A stretch of 64,000 nt of DNA. It comes from OM182 bacterium MED-G28. Its GTDB lineage: Bacteria; Pseudomonadota; Gammaproteobacteria; Pseudomonadales; Pseudohongiellaceae. A program made the translations under genes and the position numbers. Below are positions 1 to 9,988 of this stretch, piece after piece (the first letter of the stretch is position 1; every line of letters begins with the position of its first letter). The stretch is taken from positions 206,399-270,398 of the forward strand of contig NTJZ01000004.1 of NCBI GenBank assembly GCA_002457215.1, given 5' to 3'. Under the pieces are notes generated by a model that saw only the letters and a program-made list of their open reading frames with translations, was not told the origin of the DNA and did no database searches.

Positions 1-200
1 GCTTTAAAATCCGCGAGCATACTTTGCAGAAGGTCCCCTATCTTCTCGTTGTAGGAAATAAAGAAGTGGAATCCAACTCTGTGGCAGTTAGAAAACGCAA
101 TGGTGAGGATCTTGGAGCCCTAAAAATCGAGGATTTTTGTGTCCGCTTAGGTCAAGACGTAGCTAATTTTGGTCGCAGTGATAACAAACAAAGTGGTTAA
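1..200 (+). CDS. thrS: Threonyl-tRNA synthetase, C-terminal end (partial)
   Basis: The window opens inside this gene. The first complete codon is at position 3 and a TAA stop lies at 198-200, leaving 65 codons. The visible protein has the beta-strand pattern of the class IIa anticodon-binding domain and ends with an Arg/Lys-rich turn ([10 protein letters not shown]) and the segment ALKIEDF, as in ThrRS C-termini. ThrRS charges tRNA-Thr in the cytoplasm. Its position 57 nt ahead of infC matches the conserved thrS-infC-rpmI-rplT order of Gammaproteobacteria, which supports the call although the catalytic core lies outside the window. Confidence 0.9.
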   Translation, partial: FKIREHTLQKVPYLLVVGNKEVESNSVAVRKRNGEDLGALKIEDFCVRLGQDVANFGRSDNKQSG

Positions 201-215
201 AAAGGAAGGAATATA

Positions 216-260
216 TTGGTAAGTACCGAAAAGAACATTGAGCGATCACGTAAATCATGA
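216..260 (+). promoter_or_regulatory. Short leader ORF ahead of infC, stop overlapping the infC start
   Basis: A strong Shine-Dalgarno sequence (AAGGAAGGA, 202-210) stands 5 nt before a TTG at 216. The TTG opens a 14-codon frame, [14 protein letters not shown], whose TGA stop (258-260) overlaps the infC ATG as ATGA. The infC ATG itself has no good Shine-Dalgarno sequence. An ATT at 215, in the infC frame, sits at the same spacing but meets TGA at 239. This looks like translational coupling. A lost or gained base that split an N-terminally extended IF3 is the alternative. Confidence 0.45.
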
Positions 261-781
261 GGGGCGGATCTAAAAAGCCCATAATCAATGAATTTATTGA
301 GGCTGAAGAAGTGCGATTGGTTGCCGCAGATGGATCTCAGGCTGGGGTTGTTTCCATCGCAGATGCCCGCATAGCAGCAGCGGATGCAAAACTCGACTTA
401 GTGCTCATAGCGCCAGATGCAGACCCTAAAGTTTGCAAGATAATGGATTATGGCAAGCACGTATTTGATTTGAAAAAACAGAAAGCTGCTAATAAAAAGA
501 AGCAGCGGCGTATTCATGTCAAAGAAATAAAATTTCGACCAGGGACGGAAGAAGGAGATTATCAGGTAAAACTGCGCAACCTGATACGTTTCCTAACAGA
601 TGGGGACAAAGCCAAGGTTTCATTGAGATTCCGTGGCCGAGAACTTGCCCATCAACATCTTGGACAGGAGCTAGTTGAGAAGATCCGCGACGATCTCTCC
701 GAATACGGTACTGTTGAACAGGAGCCCAAGATGGAAGGCCGGCAAATAGTCATGGTGCTAGCTCCGGTCAAGAAGCGCTAA
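257..781 (+). CDS. infC: Translation initiation factor IF-3
   Basis: IF-3 binds the 30S subunit, prevents premature 50S joining and checks start codon and initiator tRNA. The 174-residue product has the N-terminal domain, a Lys-rich linker (around residues 73-85) and the C-terminal domain starting at [10 protein letters not shown] and ending MVLAPVKKR, close to the usual length of about 180. ATG at 257 begins MRGG, which aligns with MKGG of Escherichia coli IF-3. There the start codon is AUU and underlies autoregulation, whereas here it is AUG. An in-frame TAA at 251 rules out extension in this frame. No clear ribosome site precedes the ATG, so coupling to the leader frame at 216-260 is likely. 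The gene lies between thrS and rpmI as expected. Confidence 0.95.
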   Translation: MRGGSKKPIINEFIEAEEVRLVAADGSQAGVVSIADARIAAADAKLDLVLIAPDADPKVCKIMDYGKHVFDLKKQKAANKKKQRRIHVKEIKFRPGTEEGDYQVKLRNLIRFLTDGDKAKVSLRFRGRELAHQHLGQELVEKIRDDLSEYGTVEQEPKMEGRQIVMVLAPVKKR

Positions 782-794
782 TCGCTGTAAGGGT

Positions 795-838
795 CAGTGT
801 CCATTGATCCTGTTGGGTTAATGGACACTGGCCTTTTT
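795..838 (+). terminator. Hairpin with T-tract between infC and rpmI
   Basis: A perfect 11-bp stem (CAGTGTCCATT at 795-805 with AATGGACACTG at 820-830) encloses a 14-nt loop and is followed by GCC and five T residues at 833-837. This has the form of an intrinsic terminator or attenuator inside the translation operon. In E. coli the infC-rpmI region carries the L20 translational operator, so an L20-responsive role is possible but unproven. Confidence 0.7.
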
Positions 839-905
839 AGTTATTGGTTAAATTTATCAAAGCTCTCGACACATGTGTAAGAGGGGAATGCGGAGTTATA
901 AAGTA

Positions 906-1103
906 ATGGCTGGAAAACTAAAAACCCATAGTGGTGCTGCGAAACGGTTTAAGAAAACCGGTTCTGGTTTCAAGCGCAAGAGCGCCTACAAGAGTCATAT
1001 TTTGACCAAAATGACAACGAAGCGTAAACGACAGCTGCGTGGAACTTCATCTGTACATCCTTCAGATGTGCCAGCGGTAAAACGGATGCTTCGTGATATT
1101 TAA
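906..1103 (+). CDS. rpmI: 50S ribosomal protein L35
   Basis: L35 is a small basic protein of the large ribosomal subunit. The 65-residue product contains the family signature [15 protein letters not shown] near its start and KRKRQLRGT near the middle, and ends VKRMLRDI. The frame is open further upstream to 873, but ATG at 906 gives the standard length and has a GGAG element 10 nt upstream (892-895), so I chose it. The gene is 24 nt from rplT, and the two are usually co-transcribed and co-regulated by L20. Confidence 0.95.
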   Translation: MAGKLKTHSGAAKRFKKTGSGFKRKSAYKSHILTKMTTKRKRQLRGTSSVHPSDVPAVKRMLRDI

Positions 1104-1127
1104 TTTTGGTGAAGAAGGAGATATATA

Positions 1128-1487
1128 ATGGCTCGAGTAAAAAGAGGCGTCGTTGCAAACAGGCGTCATAAAAAAGTTCTAAAAGAAGCAAAAGGTTATT
1201 ATGGCGCTCGTAGTCGTGTATATCGCGTAGCCAAGCAAGCTGTAACTAAAGCGGGTCAGTACGCTTATCGCGATCGCAGAGCAAAGAAGCGTGTATTTAG
1301 ATCACTTTGGATTACACGTATCAATGCCCAAGCTCGCGAGAGTGGGATTAGTTACAGTCAATTGATTGCAGGGTTAAAGAAAGCCAATATAGAAATTGAC
1401 CGCAGAGTTCTAGCTGACCTTGCGGTTCATGATAAACTAGCGTTTACAGCAATCGTTGACCAAGCAAAAGAAAGCCTGGCTGCTTAA
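1128..1487 (+). CDS. rplT: 50S ribosomal protein L20
   Basis: L20 is an early-assembly 23S rRNA-binding protein and, in the studied systems, the translational repressor of the rpmI-rplT pair. The 119-residue product begins [19 protein letters not shown] with the long basic N-terminal helix and contains [11 protein letters not shown] and the globular tail expected of the family (118 residues in E. coli). A strong AAGGAG site lies 8 nt before the ATG. The gene is followed after 21 nt by pheS, leaving no room for the pheM leader peptide attenuator known in E. coli. Confidence 0.96.
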   Translation: MARVKRGVVANRRHKKVLKEAKGYYGARSRVYRVAKQAVTKAGQYAYRDRRAKKRVFRSLWITRINAQARESGISYSQLIAGLKKANIEIDRRVLADLAVHDKLAFTAIVDQAKESLAA

Positions 1488-2525
<1,038 letters not shown>

Positions 2526-2562
2526 ACGGAGAAGTGAAAACACGCAAATGGAAAGTGTCTAA

Positions 2563-4956
2563 ATGAAATTCAGTGAACTGTGGCTTAAAGAGTTAATCGA
2601 CCATCAGATGAGCTCTGAAAATTTGATAGAGAGCTTAACTATGGCCGGTTTAGAAGTAGATGGAATTGTTCCCGTTGCGCGAGAATTCTCTGATGTCATA
2701 GTTGTAGAAGTTACCAAGGTCCAGCCTCATCCTGATGCGAACAAGCTTAGTTTGTGTGAAGTGAGTGATGGTGCACATTCTTTTCAAGTGGTCTGTGGTG
2801 CGCCTAATGTAAAAGTGGGGATGAAAGCGCCTTTTGCTAAAGTAGGTGCAAGGATAGATATTCCTGATGAAGACAAGCCTTTTGTAATTAAGGCGGCCAA
2901 ATTGAGAGGGATAGAATCAAAGGGCATGTTGTGCTCCGCCGAGGAGCTTGGGTTAGAGGAGAAATCTGAAGGCTTGCTATCTTTGCCGGAATACATGACG
3001 GTTGGCGAAGACATAAGAAAAGAATTGAAACTCGAAGATAAAACTATAGAGTTAGACTTGACTCCTAACAGAGGAGACTGTCTGGGTATGATTGGCTTAG
3101 CAAGAGAATTGGGCGTGCTAACTCGAACCAATGTCAATGAGCATGAGATTTCTTCTGCTCGCGTAGGTATTTCTGAAGAACTTCCTATCACAATTTCTGC
3201 CAAGGACTCGTGTCCCAGATATTTAGGGCGAGTTATTAAAAATATTAATGTTAATTCCGTCTCGCCCTATTGGCTGCAAGAGAAGCTTCGCAGATCTGGT
3301 TTGCGCAGTGTTGATCCAATTGTAGATGTTACAAATTTTGTTTTGATCGAATTAGGGCAGCCGATGCATGCATTTGATTTTAACGAATTAATAGGTGGTA
3401 TCGATGTGCGAATGGCGAGAGATGGTGAGAAGCTAACCTTGCTCGATGGGAAGGAAATTGTTTTAAATCCAGAAGTCCTCGTAATTGCAGATCATGAAAA
3501 GCCGGTGGCTATGGCTGGAATTATGGGTGGGTTGAAGACAGCGGTTACTGATTCCACCACAGATGTATATCTGGAGTGTGCCTATTTCGCTCCACTCGCA
3601 ATCGCAGGTAAAGCAAGGTTATTTGGTATGCAGACTGATGCATCACATCGTTATGAGCGTGGTGTTGATTATACATTACAGTCCCGAGCAATGGAGCGAG
3701 CTACAGAGCTTCTTTTAGAGATAGCTGGTGGAACACCTGGTCCTATTACCGAAACGGTAGGAAATCTACCGAAAGCGATTACGGTGGAATTGCGTTTTCA
3801 AAGCGTTAAAGAAGTCTTAGGTATTGAGATGGATTCCGATGAGATTCAAGACATAATTTCGCGCCTTGGGTTTTCAGTAATTAAAAGGAGTGAGCAAGTA
3901 CTAACGGTTGAGGTACCCCCGTACAGGTTTGATGTCAGCATAGAGGCGGATCTTATCGAAGAATTAGCTAGGATTTACGGTTATAACAACATTCCTGAAA
4001 CTAGGGGAGTAGGGCGGCAGTTGCTTTCGGCTACTATAGAGGCCCAAATTCCTTTACGGAGAATTCGTTACCAGTTAGTGGCTCTGGGCTATCAGGAAGT
4101 TGTAACTTATGCATTCATTGCCCCAACTTTGTCTAAAGTAGTCCTAGGTTCTGACGGGAGCACGATTGCCCTTCAAAATCCGATTTCTGAAGACATGTCA
4201 CTAATGCGCAGCAGTCTTTTGCCTGGGTTAATAAGCGCTTATCAATATAACTCGAATAGACAGAGGGACCGATTAAGACTTTTTGAAACTGGACTCGTTT
4301 TTAGTCAGTCGGGCAACGAAATTCAACAAACCTCGATGATTGGAGGGCTAATTAGCGGACAAAGAAATCCTGTAAATTGGGCTAATAAGAAAGAGGTAGG
4401 CGATTTTTATGACATAAAAGGTGATGTAGAGGTTTTGCTTAGTCTTAAAGGACAGTCTATGGGGATTCGTTTTGTCGCAGCCGAGAGACCTGGCTTCCAT
4501 CCAGGACAGTGTGCCCGTATACAGGATATGCAGGGTAATGAAATTGGTCACCTCGGAGCTCTGCATCCGGCTGCCGCTATACAATTAGGAATAGAAAGTA
4601 CAGTCTATATATTTGAATTATTGCAAGCGGCGGTGGAATCATCCGAAATACCACGAGCAACAGAGCTGTCAAAATACCCCGAAGTTAGTCGAGATCTGGC
4701 AATCGTTATTGATGAATTTGTCAGTTCTAGTGCTATTCTTGCGATGGTTGAAGACAAGGCAGGGGAATTCTTGGTAGGCTCGAGAATATTTGATGTTTAT
4801 CAAGGGGATGCGGTATCAAAAGGCAAAAAAAGTATCGCTTTGGGCTTGACGTGGCAGCATCCTTCCCGCACTCTTAGTGACGAAGAAATAAATACAATAA
4901 TAAGTAGCTGCATCAAAGAACTAGAAGAACAATTTAATGCAAATTTGCGGAATTAA
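2563..4956 (+). CDS. pheT: Phenylalanyl-tRNA synthetase beta subunit
   Basis: This is the beta subunit of PheRS, providing tRNA binding and editing of misacylated Tyr-tRNA-Phe. The 797-residue product shows, in order, an EMAP-type tRNA-binding domain (about 40-150, containing HPDANKLSLC and VVCGAPNV), the B3/B4 editing domain (about 210-390), the B5 domain, the catalytic-like core, and the C-terminal ferredoxin-fold anticodon-binding domain (from SKYPEVSRDLAIV). The length matches the family (795 in E. coli). ATG at 2563 gives the expected MKFSELWLKE start. The next gene, ihfA, starts 15 nt after the stop. Confidence 0.97.
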   Translation: MKFSELWLKELIDHQMSSENLIESLTMAGLEVDGIVPVAREFSDVIVVEVTKVQPHPDANKLSLCEVSDGAHSFQVVCGAPNVKVGMKAPFAKVGARIDIPDEDKPFVIKAAKLRGIESKGMLCSAEELGLEEKSEGLLSLPEYMTVGEDIRKELKLEDKTIELDLTPNRGDCLGMIGLARELGVLTRTNVNEHEISSARVGISEELPITISAKDSCPRYLGRVIKNINVNSVSPYWLQEKLRRSGLRSVDPIVDVTNFVLIELGQPMHAFDFNELIGGIDVRMARDGEKLTLLDGKEIVLNPEVLVIADHEKPVAMAGIMGGLKTAVTDSTTDVYLECAYFAPLAIAGKARLFGMQTDASHRYERGVDYTLQSRAMERATELLLEIAGGTPGPITETVGNLPKAITVELRFQSVKEVLGIEMDSDEIQDIISRLGFSVIKRSEQVLTVEVPPYRFDVSIEADLIEELARIYGYNNIPETRGVGRQLLSATIEAQIPLRRIRYQLVALGYQEVVTYAFIAPTLSKVVLGSDGSTIALQNPISEDMSLMRSSLLPGLISAYQYNSNRQRDRLRLFETGLVFSQSGNEIQQTSMIGGLISGQRNPVNWANKKEVGDFYDIKGDVEVLLSLKGQSMGIRFVAAERPGFHPGQCARIQDMQGNEIGHLGALHPAAAIQLGIESTVYIFELLQAAVESSEIPRATELSKYPEVSRDLAIVIDEFVSSSAILAMVEDKAGEFLVGSRIFDVYQGDAVSKGKKSIALGLTWQHPSRTLSDEEINTIISSCIKELEEQFNANLRN

Positions 4957-4971
4957 GCTGAGGAGTTGAGT

Positions 4972-5280
4972 ATGGGCGATGGAGCACTCACAAAAGCTGA
5001 TATGGCTGAACGCCTGTTTGAGGAACTCGGACTAAATAAGCGCGAAGCCAAAGAAGTGGTGGAAGAATTTTTTGAGGAAGTCCGTTTGTCTCTAGAAAGG
5101 AATGAGCAAGTTAAATTATCCGGCTACGGCAATTTTGACCTAAGAGATAAGAAGCAGCGACCTGGAAGAAACCCAAAAACCGGTCAAGAAATTCCAATCA
5201 AGGCTAGAAGGGTTGTGACATTCCGACCGGGCCAAAAACTTAAGGCAAGAGTAGAAGGATATGCTGGAACCGAAGAATAA
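4972..5280 (+). CDS. ihfA: Integration host factor alpha subunit
   Basis: IHF-alpha heterodimerises with IHF-beta and bends DNA by nearly 180 degrees in the minor groove, acting in recombination, replication and transcription. The 102-residue product carries the DNABII signature, with [19 protein letters not shown] and [13 protein letters not shown] in order. A TTG at 4966 is also in frame, but ATG at 4972 has AGGAG at 4961-4965 with ideal spacing, so I chose it. Placement directly after pheT is the conserved gammaproteobacterial arrangement. IHF-beta is not in the window. Confidence 0.96.
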   Translation: MGDGALTKADMAERLFEELGLNKREAKEVVEEFFEEVRLSLERNEQVKLSGYGNFDLRDKKQRPGRNPKTGQEIPIKARRVVTFRPGQKLKARVEGYAGTEE

Positions 5281-5614
5281 CGACGAATTACCTTTAATTC
5301 CACCAAAACGCTATTTCACGATCGGCGAAGTGGGCGAACTTTGCGCCGTCAAACCCCATGTGTTGCGTTATTGGGAAGCAGAGTTTCCTCAGCTAAAGCC
5401 CGTAAAACGTCGAGGAAATCGCCGCTATTATCAACGTCAAGATGTTGTACTTATCCGCCAAATCAAGAGTTTGCTTTATGAGCAGGGATATACTATTGGC
5501 GGTGCACGTCAAAAGATGAGCGATGACCCAAATGAAGTTGCTAGGCCCAGTATCAATTCAAGCGAAATAAAATCGCTCGTGAGAGATCTCGAGGATGTAA
5601 TCAGGCGAATTTAA
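5261..5614 (+). CDS. MerR-family transcriptional regulator
   Basis: The 117-residue protein begins with a MerR-type winged helix-turn-helix (about residues 17-85: [11 protein letters not shown], then [12 protein letters not shown], then [13 protein letters not shown]) followed by a short helix. It lacks the Cys-containing effector loop of metal-responsive MerR proteins, and no ligand can be inferred. Its ATG lies inside ihfA, overlapping it by 20 nt in another frame, so it is probably translationally coupled. The same small MerR gene follows ihfA in Pseudomonas and relatives, ahead of tRNA-Pro. Its target is unknown to me. Confidence 0.88.
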   Translation: MLEPKNNDELPLIPPKRYFTIGEVGELCAVKPHVLRYWEAEFPQLKPVKRRGNRRYYQRQDVVLIRQIKSLLYEQGYTIGGARQKMSDDPNEVARPSINSSEIKSLVRDLEDVIRRI

Positions 5615-5772
5615 GCCTCGGCTAGATTTTTCGAATTATTTATTGTTATCCATTTTTCTATCTGTGATTAGCGAAGTTTGTTATCGCATAGTATTTATGC
5701 CAACTGAATCTGATGATAAGTAAACCTTTTTAGTTTCCCGATTAATCTTTGGCTATTTAAAAGGCTTTCAAA

Positions 5773-5849
5773 CGGGGCGTAGCGCAGTCTGGTAGCGCAC
5801 TACACTGGGGGTGTAGTGGTCGTCGGTTCAAATCCGGCCGCCCCGACCA
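5773..5849 (+). tRNA. tRNA-Pro (anticodon GGG)
   Basis: A complete 77-nt cloverleaf is present. The acceptor stem CGGGGCG/CGCCCCG has discriminator A and an encoded CCA (5847-5849). The D arm stem is GCGC/GCGC, the anticodon stem CTACA/TGTAG has loop CTGGGGG (anticodon GGG), and the T arm GTCGG/CCGGC has loop TTCAAAT. It reads CCC proline codons. The position after ihfA-merR is conserved in related genomes. I see no duplicated 3' end nearby that would mark an integrated element. Confidence 0.97.
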
Positions 5850-6346
5850 ATTTCTTGTCCAGCGTAATACATTCCGATACTAGGAGATACCAACAATTTG
5901 TTGGTGCTTGTTAAAATAGTAAATGAGATACCAATATTAGGTATATCTTGTGATCAAATAGCAGATAGAGATCAAAGTACTACCCTGTCCTATCGTAGAC
6001 TGGTGTATGTAAAAGCTGACAGCAATATTCGTTAAGAAGTTTAGGTCTTGTTGTAAGGCGTTCATTCTAGATACTACTGCAGGCCCGGTTTTGATTTCGA
6101 GTATGCTAGTTATGGATAATGCTTGATCAATAATTGGTCATAGGCAGTAAATACTTTTCGTGACATGCTATTTTTTAGTCTACTTCGGCCGATTTACACT
6201 GTTATCAATTACTTTTATCAGATAGAATTTTGCGCCATCAAAATGCTGAATTTAATGCAGATTTCTTTCTTGTCCTTTCCAGTCTTTTCATCTAGACCTT
6301 GCAATACTGCCGCCACAGAAAACTCGGCTGGCAGAGTGAGGCACCA
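5850..6346 (+). other. Non-coding stretch between tRNA-Pro and smc
   Basis: I find no convincing gene in this roughly 500-nt gap. The short open frames at 6165-6356 and at 6292-6564 on the minus strand have no start context or family resemblance. It holds a perfect 8-bp inverted repeat (ACCAACAA-T-TTGTTGGT, 5889-5905), a near-palindrome ACCAATATTAGGT about 50 nt later that follows the same GAGATACCAA prefix, a candidate smc promoter at 6091-6120, and a near-palindrome TGATCAATAATTGGTCA at 6124-6140. Confidence 0.6.
6091..6120 (+). promoter_or_regulatory. Candidate sigma-70 promoter for smc
   Basis: TTGATT (6091-6096) and GATAAT (6115-6120) are separated by 18 bp. A 17-bp near-palindrome begins 4 nt downstream (6124-6140), where an operator could lie. 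The call rests on consensus match only. Confidence 0.35.
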
Positions 6347-9300
6347 ATGCGGTTGAAGTGCATAAAGTTGGCAGGTTTTAAATCCTTCGTAGACACAACT
6401 ACTATTAATTTTCCTTCTAATTTAGGTGCCGTGGTAGGGCCCAATGGCTGCGGTAAATCTAATGTCATCGATGCAGTGCGATGGGTAATGGGTGAGAGTT
6501 CAGCTAAGAATCTACGTGGCGAGCATATGACTGATGTGATTTTCAATGGTTCCAGCGCTCGCAAGCCAGTGGGCCAGGCCAGTGTTGAATTGGTTTTTGA
6601 TAATCATGACCGCAAACTTACTGGCGAATATGCGAACTTTAGCGAAGTTTCGATCAAGCGCAAGGTTGATCGTGAATCGCAGTCTACATATTCTCTCAAT
6701 GGCACAACCTGTCGTCGCCGTGACGTCACTGATATTTTCCTTGGCACAGGTTTGGGCGCTAGAAGTTATTCGATTATTGAGCAGGGAATGGTCTCTCGTC
6801 TAATCGAATCAAAACCGGAGGAGTTGCGTGTCTTTATAGAAGAGGCGGCTGGGATTTCAAAATACAAGGAACGGCGCCGTGAAACTGAGCGCCGGATTAA
6901 AAGAACCAAAGAAAACTTAGAACGATTAGCTGATATTCGCGAAGAGTTGCAGCGTCAACTGCAGCACCTCAAAAGACAATCTGTTGCCGCTGAGAAGTAT
7001 GGCGAACTGAAGCAGCAGGAACGTAGTACAACCGCAAACCTTAATGCTCTGAGATGGCGTAGCCTGGACGACGATATCAAAGTTAATCAGGAATCTGTTA
7101 ATAACCTTGAGATCAACATCGAATCGACGGTTGCGGACCAGCGATCTATTGATGCTAAGGTGGAAAAACATCTCGCTGACAACTCAGATTTGACGGATGC
7201 CTTAGGTGATGTTCAAGCTAGGTTTTATAGTCTCGGAAATGATATTGCTCGTATCGAACAGTCTATTGAGCACCATCTTGAGCGAGTGGATCAACTCAAG
7301 CTTGACTTAACTGAAACGGAAGACGGTTGGACCCAGTCTCAGGAAGAGTTGAATACTGACTTACGTAAGATTACTCAATTAGATGCTGAACTAAAGTCTA
7401 TTGCCCCCCAGCTCGATTCGGCAGAGAGGGTAGAAGTTGAATCTTCCAAATTACTGGCTGAGGCCGAGCGAGCATTGCAATGCTGGCAAGAAGACTGGGA
7501 TAAATTTAACCAGCGCGCCGAAGAGCCAAGACAAATTGCTGAAGTTGAGCAGTCCCGAATTCAGCAGTTAGAGAATATTGTAGACCGAGGACTATTAAGG
7601 AAAAAAAGACTTGAAGAAGAGCTGGGTCAGTTAGGGCAGGCCTCAGTAGACACAGACTTTCAATTGCAGCTGCAGGAAGTGACCCGATTCGAGACTGAAA
7701 TTGATCAACAACAGCATAGAGCAAAAGAATTAGTCGCTGCCATTGATACATCTCGAGAAGCGCTCAACATCTGCACCGAAGAGTTGGATTCAGTGAGAAG
7801 CAAATTACAAACAAGCAAAGGTAAGCACGCTTCGTTGGACTCCTTGCAGCAAGCAGCGCTTGGGCAAGACAATCTTGAGATCAATAATTGGCTCAAATTA
7901 CGTGGGCTAGACAAGCAAATACGACTAGCTGAAAGCCTCCGTATAGAAAACGGCTGGGAAATGGCTACCGAAGCGGTGCTAGGAGACACCTTGCAGTCGA
8001 TTTGTATAGAAGGGTTGGGTCAGATCGATGTTCTGCTTAGTAATTTACCTAAGGGTAAGCTCAGCCTATTGGATATTTCTAAAACTGCCCAGATAAAGAT
8101 TGAAAACCAGACGCTTGAACCTCTAACTTCGAAGGTAAGCAGTAAGTGGGATATCAGCGACTTGCTGAGCGGAATTTACGTCGCAGATGACTTGGAGGAT
8201 GCGCTATGCAAGCGAACAGCGCTAGGGGAAGATGAGTCCATTATTACACGCGAAGGAATTTGGATAGGAGCGAATTGGATTCAGATAAAGAACAAAGCGT
8301 CGCAGGATTCTATTGTAGAAAGAGGTGGATTGATAATTGATCTAATGTCGGAGATCAATATTTCAACGGAAAAAGCAGAGGGTTTAGTTAAAAGGTGTGA
8401 GGAGCTGAGACATGGGGTAGCCAGATTGGAATCTGAGCGGGAGCAACTCCAAACTGAGCTTGCAGAGCAATCCAAGCAGCTCGGAGAGATGAAATCCGTA
8501 ATTAGCGCTCAACAAGCTAAAGATGAGCAAGCTGAGACTCGCAAAATCAGGATTAAACAGGAGTTAGAGGAGCTATCACTTCAGTTAACCACCGAAGAGG
8601 AAAATATATCAGAGGCTCGTGCGCGTCTTCAAGCTGCTCTTGACAGTATGGCCGATGATGTCGGGGGTCGTGAAGAGTTAGAAAAAGTTCGGGAAGCCAC
8701 CCAGAAAGCACTAGAAACTATTCGTGAAAAGTCTAGCAATGACAAAAATTTAGCGCACAAACTTGCATTAGAAAAACAAGCACTAGAGGCTCAGCTGCAG
8801 TCAACGCGTGAAACGATGGATCGAATGGCGAGCCAGGTGCAGCGATCAAAAGAAAGAGTCGAATCACTTTCCTCTCAAATCCTAGAATCAGACCAACCGC
8901 TAGGTGAGATGCGGATAGATCTGGAAGGCTTGCTTGGGAAGCGGTTAGAGGTGGAGAAAGAACTGGGTTTTGCCAAAAGTAAAGTAGATGAGAATGAACA
9001 CACTATTCGCCAGCTCGAGCAGGAGCGTAATCAGCACCAAGAAAAACAAAATAAGCTTAGGGAATTGCTAATGGAGTCTAGGCTGAAGAGCGAAGGTGCT
9101 TCGGTGAAGAGAGATGCTCTGCTTGCACAGTTGAAAGAAGCCAAATATGAGCTTGATCAAGTTCTCGAAAATATGCCAGAGGGCTTGGAAGAATCGCAAT
9201 GCGAGCAGGATCTGGATAAGCTCTCTAATCGAATTCAGCGCTTGGGCCCTATTAATCTAGCTGCTATTGATGAGTATGATCAGCAGAGCGAACGTAAAAT

Positions 9301-9856
9301 TTACCTAGATCGGCAAAATGAAGATTTAGAAAGGGCATTAAATACGCTTCAAAATGCGATTCGTAAGATAGATAAGGAAACTCGGACCCGTTTTAAAGAG
9401 ACGTTTGATAAGATTAATACGGGATTACAAAATCTCTTTCCTCGAGTTTTTGGCGGTGGTCATGCCTATCTGGATATGACTGGGGAAGATTTGCTGGACA
9501 CTGGTGTTGCTATCATGGCGCGTCCTCCTGGGAAGAGAAATAGCACAATTCATCTTCTTTCCGGGGGCGAGAAAGCAATGACTGCGATCGCGCTGGTTTT
9601 CTCCATCTTCCATTTAAACCCATCGCCTTTCTGTATGCTAGACGAGGTTGATGCACCACTGGATGACGCTAATGTGGGTCGCTATGCGAATCTAGTGAAG
9701 GAGATGGCTGAGACGGTTCAGTTCATTTTCATTACTCACAACAAAATTACCATGGAAATGGCGAACCAGTTGCTTGGGGTCACCATGCATGAAGCCGGTG
9801 TGTCCAGAATTGTAGCTGTTGATATTGATGAGGCTTCAGAATTGGCGACAATGTAG
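6347..9856 (+). CDS. smc: Chromosome partition ATPase SMC
   Basis: SMC is the core of the bacterial condensin that compacts and segregates chromosomes, normally with ScpA and ScpB (not in this window). The 1169-residue protein has the N-terminal head with Walker A GPNGCGKS (residues 31-38), two long coiled-coil arms (about 170-500 and 680-1010) around a hinge (about 520-640), and a C-terminal head with signature LLSGGEKAMTA and Walker B CMLDEVDAPLDD. TTG at 6299 is in frame, but ATG at 6347 gives the conserved MRLKCIKLAGFKSF start. Having SMC rather than MukB is typical of Pseudomonas-like gammaproteobacteria. Confidence 0.97.
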   Translation: MRLKCIKLAGFKSFVDTTTINFPSNLGAVVGPNGCGKSNVIDAVRWVMGESSAKNLRGEHMTDVIFNGSSARKPVGQASVELVFDNHDRKLTGEYANFSEVSIKRKVDRESQSTYSLNGTTCRRRDVTDIFLGTGLGARSYSIIEQGMVSRLIESKPEELRVFIEEAAGISKYKERRRETERRIKRTKENLERLADIREELQRQLQHLKRQSVAAEKYGELKQQERSTTANLNALRWRSLDDDIKVNQESVNNLEINIESTVADQRSIDAKVEKHLADNSDLTDALGDVQARFYSLGNDIARIEQSIEHHLERVDQLKLDLTETEDGWTQSQEELNTDLRKITQLDAELKSIAPQLDSAERVEVESSKLLAEAERALQCWQEDWDKFNQRAEEPRQIAEVEQSRIQQLENIVDRGLLRKKRLEEELGQLGQASVDTDFQLQLQEVTRFETEIDQQQHRAKELVAAIDTSREALNICTEELDSVRSKLQTSKGKHASLDSLQQAALGQDNLEINNWLKLRGLDKQIRLAESLRIENGWEMATEAVLGDTLQSICIEGLGQIDVLLSNLPKGKLSLLDISKTAQIKIENQTLEPLTSKVSSKWDISDLLSGIYVADDLEDALCKRTALGEDESIITREGIWIGANWIQIKNKASQDSIVERGGLIIDLMSEINISTEKAEGLVKRCEELRHGVARLESEREQLQTELAEQSKQLGEMKSVISAQQAKDEQAETRKIRIKQELEELSLQLTTEEENISEARARLQAALDSMADDVGGREELEKVREATQKALETIREKSSNDKNLAHKLALEKQALEAQLQSTRETMDRMASQVQRSKERVESLSSQILESDQPLGEMRIDLEGLLGKRLEVEKELGFAKSKVDENEHTIRQLEQERNQHQEKQNKLRELLMESRLKSEGASVKRDALLAQLKEAKYELDQVLENMPEGLEESQCEQDLDKLSNRIQRLGPINLAAIDEYDQQSERKIYLDRQNEDLERALNTLQNAIRKIDKETRTRFKETFDKINTGLQNLFPRVFGGGHAYLDMTGEDLLDTGVAIMARPPGKRNSTIHLLSGGEKAMTAIALVFSIFHLNPSPFCMLDEVDAPLDDANVGRYANLVKEMAETVQFIFITHNKITMEMANQLLGVTMHEAGVSRIVAVDIDEASELATM

Positions 9857-9988
9857 CTGTCCGAAATTCTTATAATTCACACTTCTCTTTTTTCTCGGAA
9901 TGTCCTATTTGAGCTAAAGAAATTTCGGTAACTGTAAGATAACATTTGAAAATTTGGTGTATTTAAGAAGCTCAACTATAGGCCAGTT

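Noticed and set aside
2784..3203. Minus-strand frame of 139 codons inside pheT
   Set aside because: Antisense shadow of the tRNA-binding domain of pheT, with no family resemblance.
5773..5849. tRNA-Pro as an attachment site for an integrated element
   Set aside because: No integrase gene, no repeated tRNA 3' end and no shift to accessory genes nearby.
6165..6356. Short plus-strand frame before smc
   Set aside because: No ribosome site, no protein-like pattern, and it overlaps the smc start in another frame.
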